DNA of 64,000 bases from Ceratothoa steindachneri (lineage: Eukaryota; Arthropoda; Malacostraca; Isopoda; Cymothoidae). Shown in pieces: positions 48,240 to 61,876 of this stretch. The stretch is taken from assembly GCA_963969495.1 (NCBI GenBank), contig OZ018330.1, positions 51,889,848-51,953,847 of the forward strand, given 5' to 3'. The notes below the pieces were generated by a model, which did no database searches, was not told the DNA's origin, and saw nothing but the letters and a program-made list of their open reading frames with translations. A program made the translations under genes and the position numbers. How positions within the stretch are numbered: position 1 is the first letter of the stretch; each line of letters opens with the position of its first letter.

Positions 48240-51200
48240 TAGTCCTTGTCTTTCTCCTCCACCTCGTGGGCCTTCTTGAGGAGGTGGAGGTTGCCCTTCA
48301 TGGAGACGAGGGCCTCGAAGTTTGGTGCAGCGAGGGCTGCCCTCTTAAGTCTAGGAATATCCGACCGATAGCTGAACACACGCTCGACCGAGGCAAAGCT
48401 CGGGAGTGGCGTGTTATATTTGAGGAAGAGTGTTACCCAAGCATCACGTAACTCGAGCGGGAAGATATTGGGCGAGAGCCCCGGGTTTCCCTCAGCGGCT
48501 TCTTGACCAGTTGTTGACCTCTTATCTGACCTTTTCCTCGAGGCTCTCCTCTTGCTGCCAATCCTTCATGGCGAACAGGTAGTCTGTGCAGCTGGAGCCT
48601 GGCTGGGTTCCCAGGCCGGACGAGGGCGAGAAAGTCCCTGATGAGCTTGTCCCTCACCAGGTCGCAGTAGACGCCAATGTCCTGTCTCCTGCAGATGGCC
48701 CTGACCGTGGCAAGCTTGTGGTGAGGGCGCAGCGCCGTAGCCATCTACAGGTCCATGTTCACAAAGAGATGGCTGAACCCGCAGTAGAAGAAAAGTTTTA
48801 AAACAAATTTAAAAATATATCAGATTTGTCAATTGGAAAATTAAATTTCATTTCACTGATTATAGTTTATTTCAAATGAATCATTTGACCAGCAAGATTA
48901 TAATCATTCTTTTAATATAATCAAAGAAAAAAACCATCTATTAAGTTTTAACTCACTGCGATAAAATATATATAATAATAATAAATAATAATATCATAAA
49001 ATGACTAACCTGCCATCAAAGCCCTTTGTTCCAGGCTGGTGGGGGAGGTGGGCCACCAGGTTCTTGGCATGGACTATGCTGTCGTCGCGCGACAGCACCT
49101 CAATGGAGTCTTTGAGCACCTGGAGGTGGGGGAGAATGCACACCATGTATGCCTTCTCCTCGCTATGGAGTAAGTCTAGGCAGGCGGCGAGGGGGGCGGT
49201 CACATTGACGTACTCCGACCAGATCTGCACGTTGTCCTGCTTGATGTGCGGCATGGGATGGGGGTACTGCCGCTGACAGATCTGGTTCAGTTTGTTCCTC
49301 TTGTCCAAGTCAAGCACTTCGGTCAGCAGGCACTTGTAGGCGTCGTGGCTAGAATTTTTACCTGGTAACTCCAGGGGTAAGAAGCTTCTTTCCCAGAGCG
49401 GATTAAATGTCATTAGCGGTGACTGTCTTTCTGTTCTGGGCGTTCCACACGCTCTGGGCCTTGGCGGCCGGCTTGTTGAAGGCCAGCCTTGTCTGGGTGG
49501 TCCAGCCGGGCACGTTCTCCACATCCCTGGGGGAGAGCAGGTTCACTGTGTGTGCTGCACAGCGGCACACACCTCTTTCTGCTGGTTCACCTCCTCCAGG
49601 GCGTGTGCCATCAGGATGGTGGTGGTGTGCACCACCTCTGGGTCCACCACGTCTTGTCCTTGCTGCTCTGTATCCCGCTCGATGTTGCGGTTAAAGGCGC
49701 TGATGTAGTTTGCGCCATTGTCAGTGGTGGTGCTGACAATCTGAAAAGTAAAATAATGTTTTAAAACCAAGTTAAATTTCATTTATCAGTATGAACTCGA
49801 AGTATGATTCCAAAGTCATAAGATAATATTCATCACTTCGTTATTTTTACAGACTCCCTCAGTTCTCTTCAAAGTATTAACGATAAACATACATAACATA
49901 TTTCACGCAGACTACAACATAAAATTCATATAGTATTACAAAGTAAAAATGTAGAATTTTACTGGATACCTGGGCAAATACAAAGACAAATATGCAAAAA
50001 TTCTTAGAGTTTACACACCTTTCTTTTGATGCCGAATTCGTCATGCAGCTCGGAGATCGCCTCTGCCAGGTAGGTCCCCATCTGGCTCAGGGTGATCTCC
50101 TTAATCCCGAGGACGGCGGAATGCCTCTTGAAGGTGACCTTGTCCAGCTATGTCACCGTCATCCCCAGGAAGGCCCTATTCCTGGCCGACCAGCTGTCGG
50201 CCGTGGTGGCGACGAACTCCTGTTCGGCGAGGAGGTCCGTCAAGTCGTCCTTGGCCTGGTCCCCCATCGACCTGATTTCGCGAGTGAGCTTCCGCCTGGA
50301 TGGGACCTTGAGCTGTGGGCAGGCGTACGCCGACAGGGCCTTATTGTACTCATTGTCTGTCTCTGAGGCAGGCTTCATGCAGCTAATGAAGGACCTGAAA
50401 CAAAATTAGAAAATTTAGGATAAATTTAAAATTACAAGATTTTTTTATTCATCATATCATTTTTTTATGAGTGTATGAGACATATAAATTGTTAAAACAT
50501 GTTTAAGAAGTAAAAACAGACAACTGTTAACAGTTTAAACCATCTATATTCAATTTAATGAATTTATTAATATTATTCAATCATTCAGTGTCTAAACTGA
50601 GTTTCACAGTTCTAAAATTAAAACACTTAAAAATAAAAACAATATATTGATATTTTAACTTGAAAAATGAAAATTACTCACCTATAGTACAGGTCGAGGC
50701 ACTTCTTCTGGGAGAACTTCTCCTTGAAGCTCTCCTCGATGCTGACCTGCCTCCTGGTCACGGCCGTGTTTGCTGGCACCCTCGAGATCTGCCTTGAGGT
50801 CGTGGACTTAACCTGGCTGGTACCTCTAGTAGTGTATATAAAAAGTAAAAACAAAAATAAATTTAAATTTATATAGTAAAAACTAAAACTAAATGCCTAA
50901 CTTTTAGCTTGTTTAGTCTTTGTCAAATAATTATGAATCATGGTAAAAAAAGTCTTTAAATAAGTTATTAAATAAAATAAATTTAAAGTCACCTTCAGGT
51001 TTAAAATTGTTCCCTGCTGAATTTTGAGTGTCTTTGAGCACTTGGTGCAGGTAGCCTTGTTGTTGTCCACGACCTTGAAGAACAGGGTGATGTGCCTCCA
51101 ACTGTTCTCCTGGCTGAGGCTGGAGCTGTTTGTCTCCATTGTGGCTTTGCTCTCAGCCGACTCGTTCAAGTCCAGCGACATCCTGCTGTCGCTGCCCGAG

Positions 51201-51382
51201 AGCAGATGGGTCAGGATATCCTCCACGCCCCCCATGATGTTGTCGTTGGCCACCGCCGCCCTGTCGCTGTGCTGGGAGCCCAGGGACTTCTGGTTTGTAC
51301 TGCTGGCGTTCCTGTTCCTGAGCTGGGGAGTCAGAAATCTCTCCATACTGTATGTAACGGACGCGTCTTTGTCCGCTATCAA
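48240..51382 (-). pseudogene. hAT transposase gene, multi-exon, broken
   Basis: Minus strand. Exon at 51382-50999: BED zinc finger (WRHITLFF, then ATCTKCSKTLKIQQGT). Exon at about 50827-50684: KEKFSQKKCLDLYYR. Exon at about 50403-50023: LTREIRSMGDQAKDDL, TTADSWSARNRAFLGMTVT, with TAG (50150-50148) where the family has a tryptophan, then RHSAVLGIKEI. Exon at about 49742-48998: STTTDNGANYISAFNRN with a catalytic aspartate, CAAHTVNLL after a frameshift, and later IWSEYVNVTAPLAACLDLL. Last exon about 48799-48240: MATALRPHHKL, then the C-terminal dimerisation part LRDAWVTLFLKYNTPLPSFA and SVERVFSYRSDI, ending in TAA. Exon borders are approximate. The nonsense codon and several frameshifts make it inactive. 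Confidence 0.7.
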
Positions 51383-52041
51383 AGGTGTGAATAAAACTCC
51401 GTCTTCGACAAGGCTACTTCTTTTGCACGTGCTAAATTCTGTACAAAAATTCAGTATTTAAGTCCGTATGTTTAGACAAATGTGTAGAGCACAAAGTGCA
51501 TTCCACTCCGAAACAGTATGCTTAAACGAAAAGTGGATTGCACATTTGTGACGCGTTACACAATTTCGCCACGTAGCTGTTCACATTATTGGAACAAATT
51601 TGGAGAAATGTGGAGAGCAAAGTGAATCACTCCGACCCTATTCACTTTGCGTTACACATTTTATAATTGCGTTGCACGTTGGATTACAGATTCTGATTCC
51701 AATGGTATATGACTCAGTTAGTGTGTGGATGGTTCAAACTAAAAAAATAATGCTGTTATGGGTAAAAAGTGTTAGCCCAATTATCTCTTTAAACATCGTG
51801 AATATACTCATCAAAATATAAGAAAACAACACCTTCCAGCACATTCTTTTCTTATTAGGTTAATAGCTACATAACAGTTTACTTATATAGTTTTACCGAT
51901 TCATTCGTTTATTTTTTGTTAAAGGCTTAATTAGGTTAGGCTATGTTTTGTTAAGTTTTGGGACAATAATAAAATATGCAGTTAAAATCATATTTGGCAG
52001 CTCCTAGCAGCTAATGTCTGTGGGTTGCATCTTGTAAATGA

Positions 52042-52229
<188 letters not shown>

Positions 52230-52335
52230 TGTAACAACAAGGAGTAACAACAAGGAAAAAAGGTACCCTAGGAGACCTTACGGTCCATTCAAAGAGGGTA
52301 CCATTGGACTTGCAATCGAGCGTGCACAAGGCTGC

Positions 52336-55190
52336 TCAATTGTTTTGCGTCCCTAAACGGCCACTTTTCAAGACCTTGTCTAGTCTTGACTTGAACTGGT
52401 CAACAGATTCACTGTTGACAACTTCCACTGGAAGTGCGTTCCACTTACCGCAGATACTGTAGGTGAAAAAATTTCCACACAGATTGCGGTTGTAACGCTT
52501 CAGTTCAAGTTTGAAGCCGTGATTGCGCGTTCTGTTCTCACTCAGTGTGAAAATATCCCGGTAGTCAACATTGTCGAACCCTCGAAGTATTTTGAAAACT
52601 TCGATGAGCTGACCACGCAGTCTACGGGTTTCCAGCGAGAACAGATCTAATTCCCTTAGTCTATCCTCATAACTTTTATGTCGGATAGAGGGAATCAGCT
52701 TGGTTGCCCTGGCTTGTACGCGTTCCAATCTCGCGATGTCCTTTCGCAATGAAGGACTCCAAAATTGTACGGCATACTCCAGGTGCGGTCGGACAAGTGA
52801 GTTGTACAGGCACAGTACAATCTCCTGGTTCCGATAACCAAACTGGCGCTTAATATAGCCTAGCATCCTTTGGGCCTTTTTCTCCGCCTCAATGCACTGT
52901 TTCGAGAACTTGAGGTCACTAGTGATTGTTACACCCAAGTCCTTCTCAGTGTCACTCGATTCAAGAGCAGTGCCCTTAAGGATATACTGAGATTGGGGGT
53001 TTCTGTGGCCGATATGCATCACTCTGCATTTCCCCACGTTAAAAGGCATTTGCCACGTGTCCGACCACTCCCCAATCTTCCCAAGATCTTCCTGCAGGCG
53101 GGCAGTATTTCCATCCTTTGCGACGTTCATACCAAGCTTGGTATCATCGGCAAATTTGGAAATCTTGGCAACCATGTCACCGTCCATGTCGTTGACGTAG
53201 ATGATGAATAGTAGTGGTCCCAGGACAGAACCTTGAGGCACCCCGCTAGTAACGGGCACCCACTCAGAAGACTGTCCATTTACCACCACCCGTTGCCGTC
53301 TGCCACTTAGCCAGTTCTCGATCCAGCCGGCTACCTTTCCGTCTATGCCAAGCGTTCGCACTTTCCGGAGAAGGCGGCGGTGTGGTACCTTATCAAAGGC
53401 TTTCTGAAAGTCTAGGTAGACCACATCCACCGCCTTGTCCCGATCGTGCTCACTGAAAACGAAGTGGAAGAATTCCACAAGGTTCGTCAGGCATGACCGT
53501 TGCCTTCGGAAGCCGTGCTGGGAACTCCTCAGTAGCAGGTTTGACTCTAAATACGACGTCACTTTGTCCACCATGATGCTTTCCATGAGTTTACCGACTA
53601 TCGAAGTCAGACTGATAGGTCGGTAGTTCGACGGTTGGTCTCGGTCTCCTTTCTTGAAGATAGGAGTCACCTCCGCCTCACGCCAGTCTCTAGGAACGCA
53701 TCCGGTCCGGATTGACATGTTAAAGATAGCGCACAGATGTCGTGATACTTCATCGCACACTTCCTTCAACACTTTAGGTAGAAACCCGTCCGGTCCAGGG
53801 GACTTATTCGTCTTTAGGTCAGCGATCTTTTTCTTTATTTCTCCTTCGGTGAAGTCCATTGCCTCCAGCTTTTCCCCCGAGTAGGAATCAGTCGGCTGGG
53901 GAATGGGACCACACTCTTCAGTAAACACTGAAGAGAAGTAGTCGTTGAGGAGGTTAGCATTTTCTGCATCTGAATGCTTTAATGTCCCCTCCTCATTCCT
54001 CAAAGGGCCAATCGTTCGACGGATTGGTTTTCGGCTGTTCACATATCCAAAGAACTCCTTGAGATTCTCTTTACAGAGTCTCGCCACTCGGAGTTCCTCA
54101 GACCGCTTAGCCGCCCTTATGCTGGACTTCACTCTCCTGGCTAGCCTCCGGTATTCGTCAAAGTCACCCGAGATCTTCGATTGCCGGTACACATTTCTCT
54201 TCTCCCTAAGCAGTTGGCCGATTTCTCGATTAAACCACTTAGGTTGAACAGAAGACAGACGGGGGCATTTCAGAGGGATGAAACGCGATTGAAGACTCAT
54301 GAATGTGGTTTTGAAACTATTCCACGAGTCTTCAACGGCATCGCACACTTCCAGCCTCACGTCAGTCAGTCCAGCTCGAAGGCTTGCAAAGTCTGCTCTT
54401 CTCAAGTCAAGTTTCTTTGATTGACTGGCAACAGACCTTACCTTCGGGATCTTGACGCTAAATCTAACTAGCTGGTGATCACTGCCACCGAGCTCTTCGC
54501 CTACAGAGATATCCTCAACGATATCATCCTCAGATGTGAAGACCAAGTCGAGGATATTGTCTCCTCTCGTCGGTTCTCTGACCCATTGAGTGAGGAACTC
54601 GTTGTTGGCGAACTCCAGGAGTAGTGCGCTCTCGCCACAGGCTGCTCTGGTTTCCCAGTCAACTTGGCTGTTGAAATCGCCCATAACGATGCACACTCTG
54701 CCTTGAACCAGCTCACCCAGCAGCTGGTACAGTTCCCTGTCCTTCTCAACAGGTTGGGAAGGGGGTCTGTAAAGCAGCAGGGTCCTGTATTTGGCAGGAC
54801 CGATCTCTAGGTCAACGCCTAGGAGCTCGTGGTCGGATATAACGTTGGAGTTCGTAGATTTGATTGTATCCTTGACATACAACATTACACCGCCACCCTC
54901 TCTGTCTGGCCTATCTTTGTGGAAGAGTTGGTAGCCAGGAACCGTGAATTCGCCTTCAAAGTCTCGGTTTGACGTTTTTATCCACGATTCTGTTATGGCT
55001 ACCATTTCGGGTTCTTCCGTCGCTACGAGGCCACGGAGCTCAGGAAACTTGTTCCTGATTGACCTCGCATTGAACAGAAAAACTTTCAGGGAGTCCCCTA
55101 ATGTAGGACTCCCTATACTCTTCCGTTTCCCGGCTTCTTGTTTGTCGTGGTGGCACCATTTTTGACAACCTCCGAGAAGGTTGTTTGGGG
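52336..55190 (-). CDS. CR1-like LINE ORF2: endonuclease and reverse transcriptase
   Basis: The first methionine (55005) gives 889 residues, but the frame is open upstream past the ORF1 stop (FNARSIRNKFPELRGLV precedes it), so the true start overlaps ORF1 or uses re-initiation. Endonuclease (APE type): VAITESW, IVMGDFNSQVDW and GGSDHQLVRF keep the catalytic E, D, N, D and H. RT: SPGPDGFLPKVLKEVCDEV, NYRPISLTSIVGKLMES, YLDFQKAFDKVPHRRLL, SGVPQGSVLGPLLFIIYVND and KFADDTKLG, all intact. The C-terminal part includes LEYAVQFWSP and RATKLIP. No RNase H, as in CR1/jockey types. The enzyme nicks DNA and copies its RNA at the nick. It may still be functional; expression is not known. Confidence 0.85.
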
Positions 55191-56383
55191 AGTGACTCGG
55201 GCGTACTGGCGTACGTCCGCCTTCCCAATGGGCCGGACACTCCTTTGGGTGCGCTCCACGACATCCTGGATGAGGTTGGCTAGGAACGCCTTGCCCTTAA
55301 AGGAGAGGTGCACCCCGTCCCTTTGGTAGAGGTCTTTTCTACCATAGAACACGGCGTACGGGTCCACAAAAAAGACACCCTCAGCTGTACAGAGGTCTGC
55401 AAGGCGCCTGTTTAGCGACATGTTCCTCAAGTGGGCAGTCCGGCTTGGACCCCACCTCGGGAGCATCCCCACCACGACGCGTCTGCGGGTTTTCAGTCCA
55501 CAGTCGTCGACAGCGCCCATAACTGTCCTCATAATTTCACCTGTAGGGCCTACCCTACCTCCTCTGAGGTAGAGGTCGTTGCCACTTACCATAAAGGCAA
55601 CGACTGAAGTCTCTGAAATCTGAGACTTCTCGGCCTCAGCTCTTACCTGCTTATTTCCACAACCTGGGATGCAGCTCACCTTAACGCTTGTGCGAAGGCG
55701 GGCCGCTAGCAGGGGCTTCAGACCCCGCGCTTGAGAATCACCAATAAGGGTGACTCTCGCACATTTGACGGCGGACTTAGTCTTTCCTTTCGGAGGCGAC
55801 TTGCCGCTTTCCTCTTGTATCTCTAATTTTTTTTCTTCTTATTCTTCCTCTTATTCTTCTTCTTGACTTCCTTTGCTATCTCTTCGTTTGTTTTCCGTTT
55901 CTCTTCTTCTGCTTCTACTTTCTCTTCTTCTGTTTCCAGTTTCTTTTCTTCTCTTTCTACTTTCTCTTCTTCTCCTTTTACTTTCTCTTCTTCTCTTTCT
56001 ACTTTCTCTTCTTCTATTTCTACTTTCTCTTCTTTCTTCTTTCTTTTCTTCTTTTTGGCTCGTTGAGGAAGCCCTTCAGCAGAAGAAATCGGCTGTTGGA
56101 CGTCGAGAGCCTTCTCGCCTGAGCATCTGCATCTCTCTGTTTTTAAGAGTTGAACTTCCCTTTTAAGGAGGGAGTTCTCCTCTCTCAGTTGAGTGATGCT
56201 CTCGCCCAGGCGCTTCTCGAGTTCGCAGAAGTCACAGACACTGACGCCATCTGTGAGTTCCTTGCAACTCCTTCCCCCGAAGTCTTCACTCCATCTATAG
56301 ACTTTGCATATTTTGCAGGTTAGCTTTCGAAACGGAGGACCATTCTTCTTCGCCATGTTACAAAAATCTCGGACCATACGCAT
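55113..56383 (-). pseudogene. CR1-like LINE ORF1: zinc/coiled-coil + SGNH esterase, one frameshift
   Basis: The N-terminal frame (56383-55823, 186 codons) has a cysteine cluster (LTCKICKVYR, CKEL, VCDFCELEKRL), a leucine-heptad coiled coil (LREENSLLKREVQLLKTE) and a long Lys/Glu-rich linker of EEEKVE-type repeats. It ends in a stop just after an A8 run (55834-55827). One base away the frame continues: LEIQEESGKSPPKGK, then VTLIGDSQARGLKPLL (SGNH block I), AFMVSGNDLYLRGGR (block III) and YQRDGVHLSFKGKAF (block V, D-x-x-H). It closes at 55113. CR1 ORF1 proteins with zinc finger and esterase parts are known. The break lies exactly in the homopolymer. Confidence 0.75.
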
Positions 56384-57290
56384 TAAAAAAGGGGTTTTTG
56401 GTTGTGATTTTCTCTCGCACTAATCACATCCGCCTATTTCCAGGAGGTTTTCGGTCGTTCGGCGAACAGAAACCCTTTGATCAAGCACACCAACCCTAAG
56501 GTCTCCCCTGGGCCGGACGTCCCCAATCGTGCCGCAGCTCCCAACTGAGCAGCACGAGAGCCCCAGTGAACTGGTTCTCTGATTTTTCGACAGGGGTGCT
56601 TGAGGTGTAACTGTCTTCCTACTAAGCCCTACTAATCAACTAAAAACGGCCAGACTTGAGGCAAATAGTAAAGCTAAGTGCCCACGACTTCATCCGAGAT
56701 CTTTAGCTGATCTGGCAACCAGCAAGGCACAAAAGCTCTCTCTCCAAAGATCAGTTGAGCCTTTATTCACCAAGTAGCGGTCACAGGGAGCTGGTCAGGC
56801 AATTACACGTTAGGAGAAAGCTTTTAAGGGGTACCTAGCATTTCTCCATTAATCGTACCCCAAACGCCTAAGATTCCTTCAATCTCAGTCTCTTGTAACC
56901 TATGAGTGCTCCAAGGCGTTATTTAAAGAGGTTCCAAAGCCTCTCTTCTCACGCGGCATAAGGGAGCTGGTGAGGCCCTTATTAATAAACAACTTATGTG
57001 TAATAGAGATGAAGGTTTTTTTTTTTGTTATTGGATTTTTTTTTTGATTTTTTGACAGTTGAAGAGAGTTGGTGAAACTTAGTACTAACAGAATCGAAGA
57101 GGTTGGGTAGGTGGATGCAAGGAGACGCATCAAAGAAGTAGTAGAGAAGTTTGACAACCATTAGTCTGGATCCTACTACAGCTACCTTACTGGCATGGGT
57201 GGCCCTACCGGACTAAAAGTCCCCCAGCTTAGCTAGCTTAACTCAGGCAGATCACGCAAGCTCTCTCACCGACGACAAGGTGGTTGTGTT

Positions 57291-57317
57291 GAGAGAGAGA
57301 GAGAGAGAGAGAGAGAG
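57291..57317. repeat. (GA)n between the two CR1-like copies
   Basis: 27 bp of GA separating the 5' end of copy 1 from the 3' end of copy 2. Confidence 0.95.
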
Positions 57318-58556
57318 TAACAAGGAGTAACAAGGAAAGTAAGTACCCTAGGAGACCTTACGGTCCATTCAAAGAGGGTACCTTTAGGCTAGCAATCGAG
57401 CGGGCACATGGCTGCTCAATTGTTTTGCGTCCCTAAACGGCCACTTTTCAAGACTTTGTCTAGTCTTGACTTGAACTGGTCAACAGATTCACTGTTGACA
57501 ACTTCCACTGGAAGTGCGTTCCACATACCGCAGATACTGTAAGTGAAAAAATTTCCACACAGATTGCGGTTGTAACGCTTCAGTTCAAGTTTGAAGCCGT
57601 GATTGCGCGTTCTGTTCTCACTCAGTGTGAAAATATCCCGGTAGTCAACATTGTCGAACCCTCGAAGTATTTTGAAAACTTCGATGAGCTGACCACGCAG
57701 TCTACGGGTTTCCAGCGAGAACAGATCTAATTCCCTTAGTCTATCCTCATAACTTTTATGTCGGATAGAGGGAATCAGCTTGGTTGCCCTGGCTTGTACG
57801 CGTTCCAATCTCGCGATGTCCTTTCGCAATGAAGGACTCCAAAATTGTACGGCATACTCCAGGTGCGGTCGGACAAGTGAGTTGTACAGGCACAGTACAA
57901 TCTCCTGGTTCCGATAACCAAACTGGCGCTTAATATAGCCTAGCATCCTTTGGGCCTTTTTCTCCGCCTCAATGCACTGTTTCGAGAACTTGAGGTCACT
58001 AGTGATTGTTACACCCAAGTCCTTCTCAGTGTCACTCGATTCAAGAGCAGTGCCCTTAAGGATATACTGAGATTGGGGGTTTCTGTGGCCGATATGCATC
58101 ACTTTGCATTTGCCCACGTTAAAAGGCATTTGCCACGTGTCCGACCACTCCCCAATCTTCACAAGATCTTCCTGCAGGCGGGCAGTATTTCCATCCTTTG
58201 CAACGTTCATACCAAGCTTGGTATCGTCGGCAAATTTGGAAATCTTCGCAAGCATGTCACCGTCCATGTCGTTGACGTAGATGATGAATAGTAGTGGTCC
58301 CAGGACAGAACCTTGAGGCACCCCGCTAGTAACGGGCACCCACTCAGAAGACTGTCCATTTACCACCACCCGTTGCCGTCTGCCACTTAGCCAGTTCTCG
58401 ATCCAGCCGGCTACCTTTCCGTCTATGCCAAGCGCTCGCACTTTCCGGAGAAGGCGGCGGTGTGGTACCTTATCAAAGGCTTTCTGAAAGTCTAGGTAGA
58501 CCACATCCACCGCCTTGTCCCGATCGTGCTCACTGAAAACGAAGTGGAAGAATTCT

Positions 58557-58560
<4 letters not shown>
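57318..58560 (-). mobile_element. CR1-like LINE copy 2, 5' truncated
   Basis: Minus strand; corresponds to ORF2 of copy 1 from LVEFFHFVFSEHDRDKAV to the stop at 57416, plus the 3' UTR with two CTCCTTGTTA-type units. As I read it the two proteins differ at five residues over about 375 (for example RTLGI/RALGI and CGKWN/CGMWN). The catalytic KFADDTKLG is kept. The 5' border at 58560 runs straight into a GA repeat whose translation (SLSLS) is fused in frame. Orientation is the same as copy 1. Confidence 0.8.

Positions 58561-58653
<93 letters not shown>
58561..58653. repeat. (GA)n microsatellite
   Basis: About 93 bp of GA with a GATAGATA interruption, followed by GT. It borders the truncated end of CR1 copy 2. 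Confidence 0.95.
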
Positions 58654-58655
<2 letters not shown>

Positions 58656-58659
58656 TGTG

Positions 58660-60029
<1,370 letters not shown>

Positions 60030-60114
<85 letters not shown>

Positions 60115-60130
60115 TATATATTTATATATA
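60030..60130. repeat. (TA)n microsatellite
   Basis: TA tract with a few A/T interruptions at its right end. Beyond it, 60130-61040 is hAT interior without a gene I can name. A minus-strand stretch [19 protein letters not shown] near 60165 could be part of a MADF/Myb-like domain, but is too short to call. Confidence 0.9.
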
Positions 60131-61646
60131 TCCTCCAGGATGCCTTTTCTTGCTTCATATAATTCAACCAACAACTCCTGCTCTCTTCTTGAGGCGTAAC
60201 ATGAACTTGGCACCTTTTTTTCCATTTCCATGACTGCTGACAATGCTGAGGGATCACGTGGAACTGAACAAAAATGTAAACAAATCATGAACGGTACTAC
60301 CAACTTCGCGGCATGTAACAATTGTGGACTACACAATTGTGGAGGTCTCACGCGACACAATTCTCAGTTTCAAGCATACGAAAAAAATGTGTAAGCCACA
60401 TGTGGTGTGTACCGGTAACACAATTGTGAAGTGACACATTTTGTATTTAAGGATACGGCCGTTAGAAAAAAAATTACGAAACGCACAAATAAATGCTAAG
60501 TAGCAACAAGCCGGTGCGCACGAATACATGATGAAACTTGTATGAAATGGCTAATTCACGAACTTTAAGCTTGATTTATCGTTACTTTATGAAACTAACA
60601 GTCTAGATATGATCATATGAATACCATTAAAACGAAATAGAAATACTAAATGCAAATATTAATGGTGCAACTTATTGCCGTTGGGGTCCGCAATAGCAGG
60701 AAAATGAAACAGAAGGATTACTTCGAAGCGTTCACAAGTGGGGGCAAGGGAGCAGCACAGCAGCAGCAGCTTACTCTCACGACGACGGCTCTAAACTGGT
60801 GCGGCGCGTCACTTAACTGATATGAGACGCGTACGAAAAAACAAAACTACACACATATTATACTTACTTTATACTTGTAAAATATAACCGTTTTATTATA
60901 TATGGTTGAATAATTAATCATGATATTTTACGCATTATATTATAAAGAAAATACGAAGTGTGAATAAAATAGAATAAAACGAAAAATATTTACTTAAGAA
61001 AAATATAGAAAAATTTATTAAGAAACTGCTATTGCGAAAAAACAAAAAGACGTCGACCTGGATTAATTGCAAATCGCTTTAAATTTTCGGCAGTCCGATT
61101 GCAATTATCCGATTCGTTAGTTGATTCGATTATCTGATTTGAAAATTCTAGTCCGATTAATCGGATAATCGGACTTCCGAATCGGACCGCCCGCTTCTGG
61201 TTCTTACTGGGTATTAGCAATAGAACTGGCAAACCTTTGAACCATAAAGAAATATCAGCCATTAGAACTCACATTCTACAATGTAAAACTGATGTCAGTC
61301 TTGAAAATTTTAAAATCCTTGAACATTGTAATAATGAAATCTCCCTTCGCATCTTAGAGTCTATGTATATTAAAATATTAAAACTTTACTTTAATAACGA
61401 CACAAGGGCGGTTTCCCTCCTCCTAGTTTAACCACTCCCCCATCCACTGCGCTTACTTCCTTTCTCTCCATCCTTAACTTATTCAGTTGAGTTTTCCTCA
61501 CGACTCAACCCGGTAAGGTACATGCTCCGTTCCCTTCTCTCCTTAGTCTTCCCCATTTAAATGATGTTTTGGCTATCTGAATTTGATTTTCACTTTATAC
61601 CAATAATTAATATGTTAGAATTTAAATATTTCTTCATTTCTCTTTG

Positions 61647-61690
61647 TCAGACCTGAAGATAGGCCTGGAGCCTGAAACGTTGTCATTTGT
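61647..61690 (+). ncRNA. Second hammerhead-like motif, degenerate
   Basis: CTGAAGA (61653-61659), one extra T, stem II AGGC/GCCT with loop CTGGA, GAAA (61674-61677), C-GTT-G, TC. Stem I is weak (A-T, G-U, A-T, C-G after one mismatch). The layout, including the extra base before stem II, is the same as at 31664-31711. Probably a decayed form of the same ribozyme type. Confidence 0.35.
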
Positions 61691-61742
61691 GAATCAGTTT
61701 AATGGAAACAACTTTCTTTTGGGTCCTTGGATTCATTCTTAA

Positions 61743-61873
<131 letters not shown>

Positions 61874-61876
61874 TGA

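Noticed and set aside
49001..49764. Open frames on the + strand in the hAT
   Set aside because: Antisense shadows of the hAT transposase exons.
55863..56166. Serine/leucine-rich open frames on the + strand
   Set aside because: Antisense of the Lys/Glu-rich linker of CR1-like ORF1.
60165..60225. [15 protein letters not shown], possible MADF/Myb-like domain start on the minus strand
   Set aside because: Fewer than 25 residues, no continuing domain, and adjacent to a TA repeat.
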